From: Halomonas eurihalina
GTDB taxonomy: Bacteria > Pseudomonadota > Gammaproteobacteria > Pseudomonadales > Halomonadaceae
Direction of reading: 5' to 3'
Length of the DNA stretch: 64,000 bases
NCBI RefSeq assembly: GCF_008274785.1
Contig: NZ_VTPU01000001.1
Span: 248,001-312,000 of the forward strand
The notes beneath the pieces were generated by a model. The model was not told the origin of the DNA. It searched no databases and worked only from the letters and a program-made list of their open reading frames with translations. The translations under genes and the position numbers were made by a program. Numbering within the stretch: position 1 is the stretch's first letter; each line of letters opens with the position of its first letter. This document shows positions 1-7,955 of the stretch, piece by piece.

Positions 1-662
1 TCCTGGCGTGGCGTGTCGAGCTTGCCGATCAGGCGAAAGTCGTCGGGATCCTTGAGCGTCACGTCCTCCGGCACCGGCAACTCGGCAGCCGCTTCGACCA
101 GCTCACCGAAACCGCTCTCGTTACCGGATGGCTCGTGGCGCAAGCGCCCCTCGCGCACATGGATCTCCTCGGCAGGCACCTGCCAGCGTTCAGCGGCGGC
201 CGCCACCAGCATGGCACGGGCCGTCGCGCCGGCATGCCGCATCTGCTCGTAGGAATTGGTAATGGCGGTACTGCCACCGGTGCCCTGCATGCCGAACGCC
301 AAGTTCTTGTAGCGCTCGGCATCCGCCGGAGCCCCCTCCACGGATACATCGCGCCAGTCGGCGTCGAGCTCTTCGGCCACCAGGGTGGCGAGGCCGGTGT
401 AGGTGCCTTGTCCCATTTCCAGATGCTTGGCGACCACGACCACCGCGCCATCGGTGCCAATGCGCACGAAGGCATTGGGGGAAAAGTCATCGCCTTCACC
501 GGCTGCGGCCTCCTCCGCCTGCACCCGGCCGCCGCGCATCAGCAGGGGCGACAGGTAGACGCCCAGTGCCAGTCCGGCAGAACCCTGCAGGAAGTGACGA
601 CGACTGATGTTGACGACCTCGGTGCGGGGCCGGGACGTCGGTTTGGGGTCGAAAATGCCCAT
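1..662 (-). CDS. iorB: Molybdopterin-dependent oxidoreductase large subunit, isoquinoline 1-oxidoreductase beta type (partial)
   Basis: This is the N-terminal 220 residues of a xanthine-oxidase-family large subunit, cut by the window edge. A twin-arginine signal (SRRHFLQG, residues 20-27) precedes a hydrophobic stretch, so export by Tat is expected. The mature part opens with the pattern typical of IorB-like subunits (NAFVRIGTDG, then LEMGQGTYTGLATLVAEEL), where the molybdenum cofactor domain begins. It starts 11 bases after the iron-sulfur subunit, so the two are co-transcribed and form a two-subunit hydroxylase without its own FAD subunit. The family oxidises N-heterocycles or aldehydes; the substrate cannot be told from this fragment. 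Start chosen at the ATG giving the Tat motif near the N-terminus. Confidence 0.85.
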   Translation of the reverse strand, partial: MGIFDPKPTSRPRTEVVNISRRHFLQGSAGLALGVYLSPLLMRGGRVQAEEAAAGEGDDFSPNAFVRIGTDGAVVVVAKHLEMGQGTYTGLATLVAEELDADWRDVSVEGAPADAERYKNLAFGMQGTGGSTAITNSYEQMRHAGATARAMLVAAAAERWQVPAEEIHVREGRLRHEPSGNESGFGELVEAAAELPVPEDVTLKDPDDFRLIGKLDTPRQ

Positions 663-673
663 CGTCGATCTCC

Positions 674-1132
674 TCATGCCAGGGAAGTGGCGGCTTCATG
701 AATGGCGGCGCGAATGCGTACATAAGTCGCGCAGCGGCAGATGTTGCCGTTCATCACCGAATCGATGTCGTCGTCGCTGGGATCGGCGTTTTCACTGAGC
801 AGTGCCACGGCCGCCATGATCTGTCCGGACTGGCAATAACCGCACTGAACGACATCGAGCTTGCGCCAGGCCGCCTGCACCGCCTCGCCGATGCGCTCGT
901 CACCCACTGCCTCGATCGTGGTGATCTCGCGCTCCCCCACCGCCGAGACGGGCGTGACACAGGAACGCGTCGCCTCACCGTCCAGATGCACGGTACAGGC
1001 GCCGCACAACGACATGCCGCAGCCATACTTGGTACCGGTCAGGCCCACCACATCGCGCAATGCCCACAGCAAGGGCATTTCGTCAGGCACATCCAGCTCA
1101 TGGGTCTGTCCATTGATCGTCAAGGTCGCCAT
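674..1132 (-). CDS. iorA: (2Fe-2S)-binding small subunit of molybdenum hydroxylase
   Basis: 152 residues, the usual length for the small subunit of isoquinoline 1-oxidoreductase-type enzymes. The plant-ferredoxin cluster is formed by Cys38, Cys43, Cys46 and Cys58 ([16 protein letters not shown]), and the second, all-helical cluster by Cys97, Cys100, Cys132 and Cys134 (CGYCQSGQ and ICRC). It passes electrons from the molybdenum site of the downstream iorB product to an acceptor. A GAGGAG ribosome site lies upstream of the ATG. First gene of the pair; modABC at 49-52 kb would supply molybdate. Confidence 0.93.
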   Translation of the reverse strand: MATLTINGQTHELDVPDEMPLLWALRDVVGLTGTKYGCGMSLCGACTVHLDGEATRSCVTPVSAVGEREITTIEAVGDERIGEAVQAAWRKLDVVQCGYCQSGQIMAAVALLSENADPSDDDIDSVMNGNICRCATYVRIRAAIHEAATSLA

Positions 1133-1295
1133 TTGCGCGTCTCCTCATCGCGTCTTGTTATTCTCGGCGCTTGCTGCACCGAAAACTGTCAGGCGACTAG
1201 ACAAGATAGCAGCTCGTGCCATTCACGCGGTCTACTTCAGGCATCCAGCCAGGGATCGTAGCGGCCAAAATCGACACTGCCCCGCGTCAGGCCAT
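1133..1295. other. Gap upstream of iorA
   Basis: Noncoding on both strands as far as I can see. It should contain the iorA promoter reading leftward, but I find no convincing -35/-10 pair. It ends at the duplicated terminator that marks the left border of the island. Confidence 0.5.
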
Positions 1296-1441
1296 AAAAA
1301 AGCGGCGGGCAAGGCCCGCCGCAGGCGGCATCATCAGTACCGGCGGCCAGGGCACTTCCTTGGCCTGCTTCACGGCGTGGGCGAACAGGTAGGCGAGCGT
1401 CACATAACCGGAGTACATCAGGTAGTCGACGCTGGCCGCGC
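1296..1441. repeat. Left copy of direct repeat: rearranged 3' end of acyl-CoA dehydrogenase gene plus its terminator
   Basis: Bases 1296-1323 repeat 11697-11724 exactly: six A followed by the nine-base-pair hairpin GCGGCGGGC/GCCCGCCGC. Bases 1323-1441 then repeat 11944-12060 with only a two-base insertion and two substitutions that I can see. The roughly 220 bases that lie between these two parts in the right-hand copy are missing here. The fragment cannot code for a protein. Both copies are in the same orientation and border the island that begins just inside. Confidence 0.9.
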
Positions 1442-1531
1442 TACCTTCCGCTCACGTGCCCAGAAGAACATCACCTTGCTGGTCAGCTCAGGTTCGTTGC
1501 CGCAAACAATCAAAGTAGACAGTGGGCGTTG
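1442..1531. other. Junction sequence between the duplicated border and the IS3 remnant
   Basis: About 90 bases of unrecognised sequence between the end of the repeat homology and the broken 3' end of the IS3 orfB remnant. No gene is visible. It contains the left island junction. Confidence 0.4.
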
Positions 1532-2037
1532 CTACGTGATCACGTCCAGGAACCGAGCCAAGTGACGCCCGGATAGGGACGTATCCACCAGTTGACCGAC
1601 ACACTCCCGGCTGAAGTCATCCACGATGTTCAGCACGCGGAATCGATGCCCCGAGGCCAACTGATCCGAAACGAAGTCCATCGACCAGCGCTGGTTGAGC
1701 CTGTTCGGTAGCGCCATCGGCGTCCTTGGCCACACCAGCCATTTGCACCGGCGGGTCCGAACTTAATAGGCCATCCTCGCAGTACAAGCCGGTAGGTACG
1801 CTTGCGCGTTGATCACTAGCCCCTCCTGACGCAACAGCGCATGCAGTAGCAAGTAGCCGTATCGGGGGTAGCCCGTCGCTAAAGCTTGAAGGCATGTCCG
1901 AAGCAGCGCATCGTCTCGCGGTATCGCCTGATACCGAGCCACTGGTCGTGCCAGGCCCAGTAGTCGGCAGGCCCTTCGCTGGCAGAGCCAGCCGCCTATC
2001 ACCAGGTGCTTTACCGCCCGCCGCTTCGCTTCGGGCG
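1532..2037 (-). pseudogene. IS3-family transposase orfB remnant (frameshifted and truncated)
   Basis: Fragments of an IS3-family integrase read in shifting frames on the minus strand. First comes a VTPEAKRRAVKHL segment through PRYGYLLLHALLRQEGLVIN, then GLYCEDGLL in another frame, then QRWSMDFVSDQLASGHRFRVLNIVDDFSRECV in a third, which includes the first two acidic positions of the DDE domain (MDFVSD and NIVDDFSRE). The sequence stops after FLDVIT, before the remaining DDE region. At least two frameshifts plus loss of the C-terminal third make it inactive. The VTPEAKR and RRACRLLGL signatures suggest the IS407-like group. Confidence 0.8.
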
Positions 2038-2304
2038 TCACCACTTTCCCGAGACGACCTCTTTGAGCGCGGCATTGTCGAGGGCGCTTTCCGCCAACAG
2101 CTTCTTCAGTCGGGCATTCTCTGTCTCCAGCTCGCACAGGCGCTTGGCCTCCGAAACTTCCATGCCGCTGTACTTGGCCTTCCAGTGGTAGAAAGTCTGT
2201 TCGGTCACGCCGTTCTACCGGGCCAGTTCGGCGAACGATACGCCGCGCTCGCTGGCCTTGAGGATGCTGATGATCTGCTCTTCGATATATCGGTTGCACT
2301 TCAT
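2038..2304 (-). pseudogene. IS3-family orfA remnant (in-frame stop)
   Basis: An 88-residue reading frame begins MKCNRYIEEQIISIL, has the helix-turn-helix region FAELARxNGVTEQTFYHWK, and ends in a leucine-zipper-like stretch (LCELETENARLKKLL) typical of IS3 OrfA. A TAG at 2215-2217 sits inside the helix-turn-helix where a sense codon is expected, so it is broken. It abuts the orfB remnant in the usual orfA-orfB order. Confidence 0.82.
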
Positions 2305-2449
2305 CGCAATGATCTCCTGCTATCAGAGTAAACATCGCGGAAATCTCACATTGTCGGTGGACCGGTTTCTGGCGGAATGTCAGCATATGGCTCAGGGCCT
2401 TTCCCCAAGGTTGGGCCACCGGAACCTAGAGTTTTCAGGGGGCAGAGCA

Positions 2450-2650
2450 AGTTCGTGGCACGCAAGTAGAATTCGTGCCACCGCTAAGATAGCGGTGGTG
2501 TCGTTCACTTTGCCGAGGATCAGACAGCCATTGGGGAGCACCGTCAAGGTGTCGATGGCTGAGGCGTTGTCCCTGCCCTTGATCAAGTCACTACCCAATG
2601 GCCAGGCATTCATGTTTCTCAACCTTGACCAGAACCAGGTCGATGATCCT
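2450..2650 (-). pseudogene. IS30-family transposase fragment
   Basis: A short minus-strand stretch encodes GSDLIKGRDNASAIDTL and ILGKVNDTTA, which resembles the start of the IS30 DDE domain (usually WEGDLIKG followed by a second strand with a KM/KV-D motif). No start, upstream DNA-binding domain or later catalytic residues remain. It lies between the IS3 remnant and the end of the sugar operon, consistent with repeated insertions at this island edge. Family assignment is from memory of the motif only. Confidence 0.5.
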
Positions 2651-2661
2651 TGGTGTATATT

Positions 2662-3942
2662 TTAAAGGGTAGAATTATCGCATCCATAGCGATAGCGCTT
2701 GAGTACCGCGAATAGTTTCTGCTCCAGCAGCCGGACTGGTAGGTCCTGTTGCTGCGCTCCGTGGGAAGGCGCTTTCCAACTGTGGGATTCAAGGCCGAAG
2801 TATTGCTGAAGTAATGGCATGGGAATATCGATGGCTCGCAGGTTAGCCATCAGCTTATTGACCGCTACTGAGACAATGGGATGGTTCCAGTAGTAACGAA
2901 TTCGATCCGAATAGCTGAACCCTCTCAACCATTTCTGTGTCTGCGCATCGCCGTGGTAATAAGCTTGCCAGGCAGCGGGTTCGTCACACATCACTTGCTC
3001 GATGACGTTACGAAGATGTGAGCGGGAGCTCGGCTCGATCAGTTCCTGTTCGATCGCTGCAAGGGCGAATAGGCCTTCCCTGTAAGCGAAGGTCAACTCC
3101 GGACCGACTTTCAGAATAACAAAACCCTGGTGGACCAAGGCCGCCAACGACTCGGTCGATTGATAGTCGGTGGAGTGCGCCTCAAAGACATAGCTGGGCT
3201 CCTCAGTGCTTGCCGTGATGAGCTCTCGTGCCGCGATGGGATCAAAGGGCATGATATCCTGATCGGAAAAGTCCACCCCAGGCTGCACGACGACGGCAAG
3301 GACCCTGTCCAGAGCGGACATCAGCTCTGCGGCTTGAAAGGCATCACGATGAGTTGCCACCGTTTCCTGAAACCGCGCTGACGTCGTGACAGAAACCGCT
3401 TCCAGTCCCTCGGTCTCACCGCCGGGAATCGGAACCTCGGTGCCGATAATGTAAACCGGCGGAGACTCCGCAGAAGCAGCAGCCTCTGCCACGCGACACA
3501 GGCGCGCCGCACGCTCAGCGACCAAGCGAGCATCCAGCGGAATCTCATCGCCACCCAGAGGCATGGAGGCATCCAGGTGAATCTTGGTAAACCCGGCCTC
3601 GACGTACTCCCGCACCATGGCTTCGGCCAATTGCATGGCCTCTTCAGCAGGTTTACTGCTCCAGGGGTTGGGCCCCAGATGATCCCCTCCGAGCCAAAGC
3701 CTTTGCGTGTCGAAACCTACGATTTCGGCAATCCTTTCGACATACGCGCGGAAATCAGCTGGGCGCATAGACGTGTACCCCCCGAACTGATTGACCTGAT
3801 TGGACGTGGCCTCGATCAGTACGGTACGCTTTGTATCACGGTCAAACGCCAGCGAGGCTTCGATGACTGCAGGGTGTGCTGAGCAAACGGAGCAGATTCC
3901 GGCCTGTTCAGGGGTCAGATATCTCTGCAAGTGGATATTCAT
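2662..3942 (-). CDS. gatZ: GatZ/KbaZ-family tagatose-6-phosphate protein (likely 4-epimerase)
   Basis: 426 residues, full length for the GatZ/KbaZ family (D-tagatose-bisphosphate aldolase class II, non-catalytic subunit). Recognisable features are GICSVCSAHPAVIEASL near the N-terminus, LIEATSNQVNQFGGYTSMRP, LGGDHLGPNPW and FEAHSTDYQ. In E. coli the family works with a catalytic GatY/KbaY partner, which is absent here. I recall that standalone members act as tagatose-6-phosphate 4-epimerases in a galactitol pathway of Agrobacterium, and that role fits better next to a kinase and a polyol dehydrogenase. Last gene of the operon, 39 bases after the kinase. GC is low compared with flanking chromosome. 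Confidence 0.87.
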   Translation of the reverse strand: MNIHLQRYLTPEQAGICSVCSAHPAVIEASLAFDRDTKRTVLIEATSNQVNQFGGYTSMRPADFRAYVERIAEIVGFDTQRLWLGGDHLGPNPWSSKPAEEAMQLAEAMVREYVEAGFTKIHLDASMPLGGDEIPLDARLVAERAARLCRVAEAAASAESPPVYIIGTEVPIPGGETEGLEAVSVTTSARFQETVATHRDAFQAAELMSALDRVLAVVVQPGVDFSDQDIMPFDPIAARELITASTEEPSYVFEAHSTDYQSTESLAALVHQGFVILKVGPELTFAYREGLFALAAIEQELIEPSSRSHLRNVIEQVMCDEPAAWQAYYHGDAQTQKWLRGFSYSDRIRYYWNHPIVSVAVNKLMANLRAIDIPMPLLQQYFGLESHSWKAPSHGAQQQDLPVRLLEQKLFAVLKRYRYGCDNSTL

Positions 3943-3981
3943 GGGCGTACTTCCCTCCTGTCTGAAGGCGTAATGGGTGGG

Positions 3982-4935
3982 CTAGTGAATGTCGGCAGCG
4001 TGTTGTTCGATGAACTCATCCAACTCCGCCATGCTGGAGGCGCCCTCCATCGGGCCCATGCACGTCACGGCACGCGCCCCGGCGGCATTGGCGTAGCGCA
4101 GGCGCTCTTCGATCGACAGGTCATCGCCGAAAAGAGCGATATATGTAGCCCCGAAGCAGTCGCCGGCACCGGTAGGATCGCACTCTTCCACCGTGAAACC
4201 GGGAGCATCGATATGGCGGCCGGAGCGATCATGATAGCGGCCCCCCTTACTGCCGAGTTTGACGATCACCTCATTGACGCCAAGACGAAAAACCTCATCC
4301 AATGCCTGTTGCTCAGTTGCCGTACCAAGTAGTGTGACCAGCTCCCCTTCACTGGGCAGCAGAATGTCAGTGAGCTCGAGAATATAGTTCAGCGCGTCGC
4401 GCATCTCCGGCAAACCCAGCATCTCCTTGCGAATATTGGGATCGAAGGAGACGAGTCCGCCATTCGCTTTGACGCCGCGGATGGCTTTTTGGGTCGCCTC
4501 GATAACTCGGAAAGAGAACAGCGACGTTCCCATGACATGCAAGATTTGGCAGTCCGACAAGCTATCACGGGTAATCTGATTTGGCGTGATCTGGGAACAG
4601 GCCGCGTTGGTGATGTTGTAGATGAAGTCGCGTGAACTGTCCTGATGGTAGGTCACGAAGGCACTACCTGTGGTGGCATTGTTCAACACGCGAATATGCT
4701 CGATATCGACGCCGTCACGTTTCAGGCGTTCGCGATTTAACTCCCCGAATCCATCATCGCCGACACTGCCAAACATGCCGCAGCTTTTACCCAGACGACC
4801 CACTTGGTCGATGAAGATGGCGGGGGCACCGCTGGGATAGGGACCGAGAAACTGGCCCGGCGCATTGAAGGGTTGGCCGCGTTCGGCCGCGATGAATTCC
4901 ACTAGCACCTCGCCGATTGTCATGATCTTGGACAT
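3982..4935 (-). CDS. PfkB-family sugar kinase (candidate tagatose/ketohexose kinase)
   Basis: 317 residues from an ATG preceded by AGGGGAAA. The ribokinase fold is shown by the N-terminal GEVLVEF, a substrate-side GSVGDDGFGE (about residues 56-65) and the C-terminal signature DPTGAGDCFG (253-262), where Asp259 is the catalytic base. It phosphorylates a sugar or keto-sugar with ATP in the cytoplasm. Between a GldA-like dehydrogenase (14-base gap) and a GatZ-family protein, phosphorylation of a ketose such as tagatose is the natural guess, but PfkB substrates cannot be assigned from sequence alone. An upstream in-frame GTG would add six residues and is less well placed. Confidence 0.88.
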   Translation of the reverse strand: MSKIMTIGEVLVEFIAAERGQPFNAPGQFLGPYPSGAPAIFIDQVGRLGKSCGMFGSVGDDGFGELNRERLKRDGVDIEHIRVLNNATTGSAFVTYHQDSSRDFIYNITNAACSQITPNQITRDSLSDCQILHVMGTSLFSFRVIEATQKAIRGVKANGGLVSFDPNIRKEMLGLPEMRDALNYILELTDILLPSEGELVTLLGTATEQQALDEVFRLGVNEVIVKLGSKGGRYHDRSGRHIDAPGFTVEECDPTGAGDCFGATYIALFGDDLSIEERLRYANAAGARAVTCMGPMEGASSMAELDEFIEQHAADIH

Positions 4936-4949
4936 GGCATCTTTCCCCT

Positions 4950-6062
4950 TCACTGGGCCGCGGTGGGCAACGTCTTGAACGCGCGGCCGTAGGCATCAGC
5001 GGCTTTCAGCGCATCGAGGTAGTCCTTATTCTCGTACTGGACGGGCTCGTTGAAGGTGCACTCTCCCGGCCGCATCATACGTTCGACGGCGACCATCAGA
5101 TAGCTGTCGCTGATGTCCTCCACGCCAAGATCCGCCAGCGTCAGAGGCAGGTTGACGGCATGGCACAATTGATAGGTCCGTTCGATCAGATCACTCCCCT
5201 TGTCGGTCAGAAATAGCGACGCCAGGATGCCGAAGGCAACTTTCTCGCCATGCAGTAATCCGTGGGTTTCGTGCCATTCGGCAATACCCTGATGAAAACC
5301 ATGAGCGGCCCCCAGTCCGCCGCTTTCAAAGCCGATCGTGCTCATCAGTGTGGCCGCCTCGACGACACGCTCGAGAGCAGGGGTCACCAGTTTCGCCTCG
5401 CAGTGCGATAGCGCCAGCGGCGCGTATTCGGTCAAGGTCTCGTAGCAGGCGTTGGCGATAACGTACGCCGTGTGGGTCGGGGCATAGCCGGTGAAGTTGC
5501 GGTGACGAGTGGCCCAGGCGGACTCGGCCTCGAACCAGGTAGCCAGGGCATCGGCAATACCCGCACTCAGAAAGCGCGAAGGGGCATTGGCAACGATCCG
5601 GGTATCGATAATGACCATATCGGGGTTATTGCGTCCGTGCAGGTCTCTGGCAACCGAGTGATCTTCGTTGTAGATCACCGCATTCTTGCTGCATGGCGCA
5701 TCCGAGGCAGCAATCGTGGGAATGGCGATGATGCGCGTTCCCGGCGCATAATGAGCCGCGCCCTTGGCGGTGTCGATGGCCTTGCCACCGCCGAGACCAA
5801 TCACGAGATGATGTCCACCGGCCTGGAGCTGCTCGCTCGCGGCGCGCATGGCGTGCTCGGTCGATTCGCCCTCGAAGTCGAAGAACTGAAGAGTGAGTTT
5901 ACCTTGGCAGATATTCTCGATATGCGGGCGCATCCACTCACCGATACCGGGATCGAGCACGACGAGTGCCGTATCGCCCAAAGGAGCTGCCAGGGCGGGC
6001 AGTTCATGTAATGCATCTCGGCCTTGCACGTAGCGAGCGGGGAAGACGGCGCTGGTAATCAT
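4950..6062 (-). CDS. GldA-type polyol dehydrogenase (glycerol dehydrogenase family)
   Basis: 370 residues of the iron-containing/GldA dehydrogenase family. The N-terminal domain has the NAD-binding GLGGGKAIDTAKG (89-101). The metal site is complete: Asp171 (GIADAL), His254 (AAHGFHQG) and His271 (LLHGEKVAFG) match the zinc ligands of bacterial glycerol dehydrogenase. It should oxidise a polyol hydroxyl to a ketone with NAD. Its position between the regulator and a ketose-type kinase suggests the substrate is the desulfated sugar alcohol of this operon rather than glycerol. Ribosome site AAGGAA sits about five bases before the ATG. Confidence 0.88.
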   Translation of the reverse strand: MITSAVFPARYVQGRDALHELPALAAPLGDTALVVLDPGIGEWMRPHIENICQGKLTLQFFDFEGESTEHAMRAASEQLQAGGHHLVIGLGGGKAIDTAKGAAHYAPGTRIIAIPTIAASDAPCSKNAVIYNEDHSVARDLHGRNNPDMVIIDTRIVANAPSRFLSAGIADALATWFEAESAWATRHRNFTGYAPTHTAYVIANACYETLTEYAPLALSHCEAKLVTPALERVVEAATLMSTIGFESGGLGAAHGFHQGIAEWHETHGLLHGEKVAFGILASLFLTDKGSDLIERTYQLCHAVNLPLTLADLGVEDISDSYLMVAVERMMRPGECTFNEPVQYENKDYLDALKAADAYGRAFKTLPTAAQ

Positions 6063-6104
6063 GTATGTTCCTTTATAGTGACGATGAGACCATGGAATTG
6101 AATA

Positions 6105-6914
6105 TCACGGAGCTGAAGTGGCGGCGGTGCGAAAGCGAGCACGCTTGAACTGTAGGGTTTGTCCCTGGATCTGCTGTTGCTGGAATCCGTGCTCAATCAG
6201 GGTTTCGCTCCAGACGTCTTTGAGTTGCGCGAGTAACAGCACCTCGGTGAGGTGCTCGAGTACGCGGAGATGAGCGGCTGGAATACCCGGGCGGCGGATG
6301 ATCCCAATGTTGCGGTCACTCAGGCCACATAGAGCGATGTAATCCTTGCTGGCGGGGTGGTACCCGTCCGGGTCGCCGCCCAGATCGATGAAGCTGCAAT
6401 CAATGCCTCGGCATGTATTGGCCAGCGCCTCTCCCCAGCCGTACAGGACCTCTGCCGCGCTGTCGTAAATGCCCCCCGTCAGTTGAACCCCTTCCAAAGG
6501 CGTATGGTTCTGGACTGATACCAGGGCGGGTGCATCGCTGATTATGTGCAGTTCCGGTATCCCGGACAGCAGAACGGCCATGCGCTGAGCCAGCACGGAT
6601 CCCGCAAGGAAAACATGGTCGCCGGGTTTCACTTGCAACGCAGCCTGATAGGCGACCGGGTAGGCCTGGCGAAAGCGTGATTCGAGCAGACTGAAAGCGT
6701 CGGTCCCGGCGGCGGGATCATCGATGCAGCGGGCGCCCCCAAAAGAGCGAATCAAGTAGCCTTGATCTTCCAGGTACTGGAGATCGGTACGAATGGTGAC
6801 GGTGGTTACACCGTACTGTTCGGCCAGTTCGTTGACGTTGGCATCGCCCTTATCCCTGACATGCTCGGCAATGCTCAGCCGCCGTTTGAGTGCGTTATGA
6901 AGTGATCTTGGCAT
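6105..6914 (-). CDS. DeoR-family transcriptional regulator
   Basis: 269 residues with the DeoR layout. An N-terminal helix-turn-helix (about 12-60: RRLSIAEHV, VNELAEQYGVTTVTIRTDLQYLEDQGYLIR, then GGAR) is followed by a sugar-phosphate-isomerase-like sensor domain with the usual GSV, TGG and IDLGG-type motifs. Members generally repress sugar operons and are released by a phosphorylated intermediate. Its start overlaps the sulfatase-modifying gene by one base (TAATG), so the regulator is made from the operon it probably controls. TTTC-rich sequence upstream of the operon is a candidate binding region. Confidence 0.9.
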   Translation of the reverse strand: MPRSLHNALKRRLSIAEHVRDKGDANVNELAEQYGVTTVTIRTDLQYLEDQGYLIRSFGGARCIDDPAAGTDAFSLLESRFRQAYPVAYQAALQVKPGDHVFLAGSVLAQRMAVLLSGIPELHIISDAPALVSVQNHTPLEGVQLTGGIYDSAAEVLYGWGEALANTCRGIDCSFIDLGGDPDGYHPASKDYIALCGLSDRNIGIIRRPGIPAAHLRVLEHLTEVLLLAQLKDVWSETLIEHGFQQQQIQGQTLQFKRARFRTAATSAP

Positions 6915-7933
6915 TAAGTCGTCTCTGTTGACTGTGTCGAGCAGCCGACTCGTCCGTCTCGAAAAACCGTCCTGAATCCGATATTGGAAGCCGAGGATTC
7001 CGGAGTATTGGAAGAGCGAGCGGAGTTGCGATAACGATTGCAGTAGGAGTCATGGCAAAGGAAAGAGCCTCCACGCATGGTGCGTCGTGTGCCTTGTTCG
7101 GGGCCGCGGGGGTTGCTGAGCGGAGAGGCATCGTAAAAACGAGCATCGAACCAGTCTGCGCACCACTCCCAGACATTGCCGATCATCTGATGCAAACCAT
7201 AGTCGTTCGGTGCGAAGTGATTGGCAGGTGCCGTCGCATCCCAGCCATCCTCGCAGCGATTGAAATGGGGAAACTGGCCTTGCCAAATATTGCAGGGCCA
7301 TGCACCGTTCTGGCCGGTGTCGAGTGTGTCGCCCCAAGGGTAGCGCATCCCCCGCCCCCCTCCCCCACGGCAGGCCCGCTCCCATTGAGCCTCGGTGGGC
7401 AACTGTCGATGGGCCCAACAACAGTACGCCATGGCATCATTCCAGCTCACATGCACCACCGGATGACTTTCGATCCCTTCGAGGGACGATAGCGGACCGG
7501 CAGGATGGCGCCAGTCGGCCCCACGGACGCTCAGCCACCACGAGGTGCCGGGAAAGGCGCCCTCCACATCGCTTGGTTCGGCTTTTAGGTGAGCGTCGAA
7601 GACCGCCGAAGCGCCATGGTGTTCGGCGTCGGTCACGTAGCCGGTGGCCGCGACGAAGGCAGCATAGTCGCGATTGGTAACCGTGGTGATATCTATTGCA
7701 AAAGCATCAAGATAGACGGCGTGTTCTGGCGTTTCTCCATCCTCGTGTGCCCCCTCGTCGAAAGCATCACCCATCCAGAATGCACCATCATCGATTCGAG
7801 CCTGGGCAATGCTGTGACGGCCGGAACCTGCTGCAACAGTCATATCGACTGTTCGTCGCTTTTCCTCCACCACCCGTGAGGGAGTGCAGCAGTCTATTTT
7901 GGAGTTCTCTTTGTGATCGTCCGAATGGCTCAT
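6914..7933 (-). CDS. Formylglycine-generating enzyme (sulfatase-modifying factor)
   Basis: 339 residues of the SUMF1/FGE-sulfatase family. It oxidises the active-site cysteine of Cys-type sulfatases to formylglycine. The C-terminal catalytic pair is Cys293 and Cys298 (RGGSFLCHDSYCNRYR), followed by NTPESSASNIGFR, all as in verified FGEs. ERACRGGGGRGMRYPWGD and MIGNVWEWCADWF are further signatures. There is no signal peptide, so it acts in the cytoplasm on the sulfatase encoded 22 bases upstream. The start at 7933 keeps it clear of the sulfatase gene; a longer frame to 8155 would run into that gene. Unusual: residues 16-20 read CTPSR, which itself fits the sulfatase modification motif. Confidence 0.93.
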   Translation of the reverse strand: MSHSDDHKENSKIDCCTPSRVVEEKRRTVDMTVAAGSGRHSIAQARIDDGAFWMGDAFDEGAHEDGETPEHAVYLDAFAIDITTVTNRDYAAFVAATGYVTDAEHHGASAVFDAHLKAEPSDVEGAFPGTSWWLSVRGADWRHPAGPLSSLEGIESHPVVHVSWNDAMAYCCWAHRQLPTEAQWERACRGGGGRGMRYPWGDTLDTGQNGAWPCNIWQGQFPHFNRCEDGWDATAPANHFAPNDYGLHQMIGNVWEWCADWFDARFYDASPLSNPRGPEQGTRRTMRGGSFLCHDSYCNRYRNSARSSNTPESSASNIGFRTVFRDGRVGCSTQSTETT

Positions 7934-7955
7934 TGTCGCGTTACCTATTACCCAG

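Noticed and set aside
2662-3942. GatZ acting as a subunit of tagatose-bisphosphate aldolase
   Set aside because: No GatY/KbaY catalytic partner is encoded in the operon or window, so the aldolase role would need a distant gene. Kept only as an alternative.
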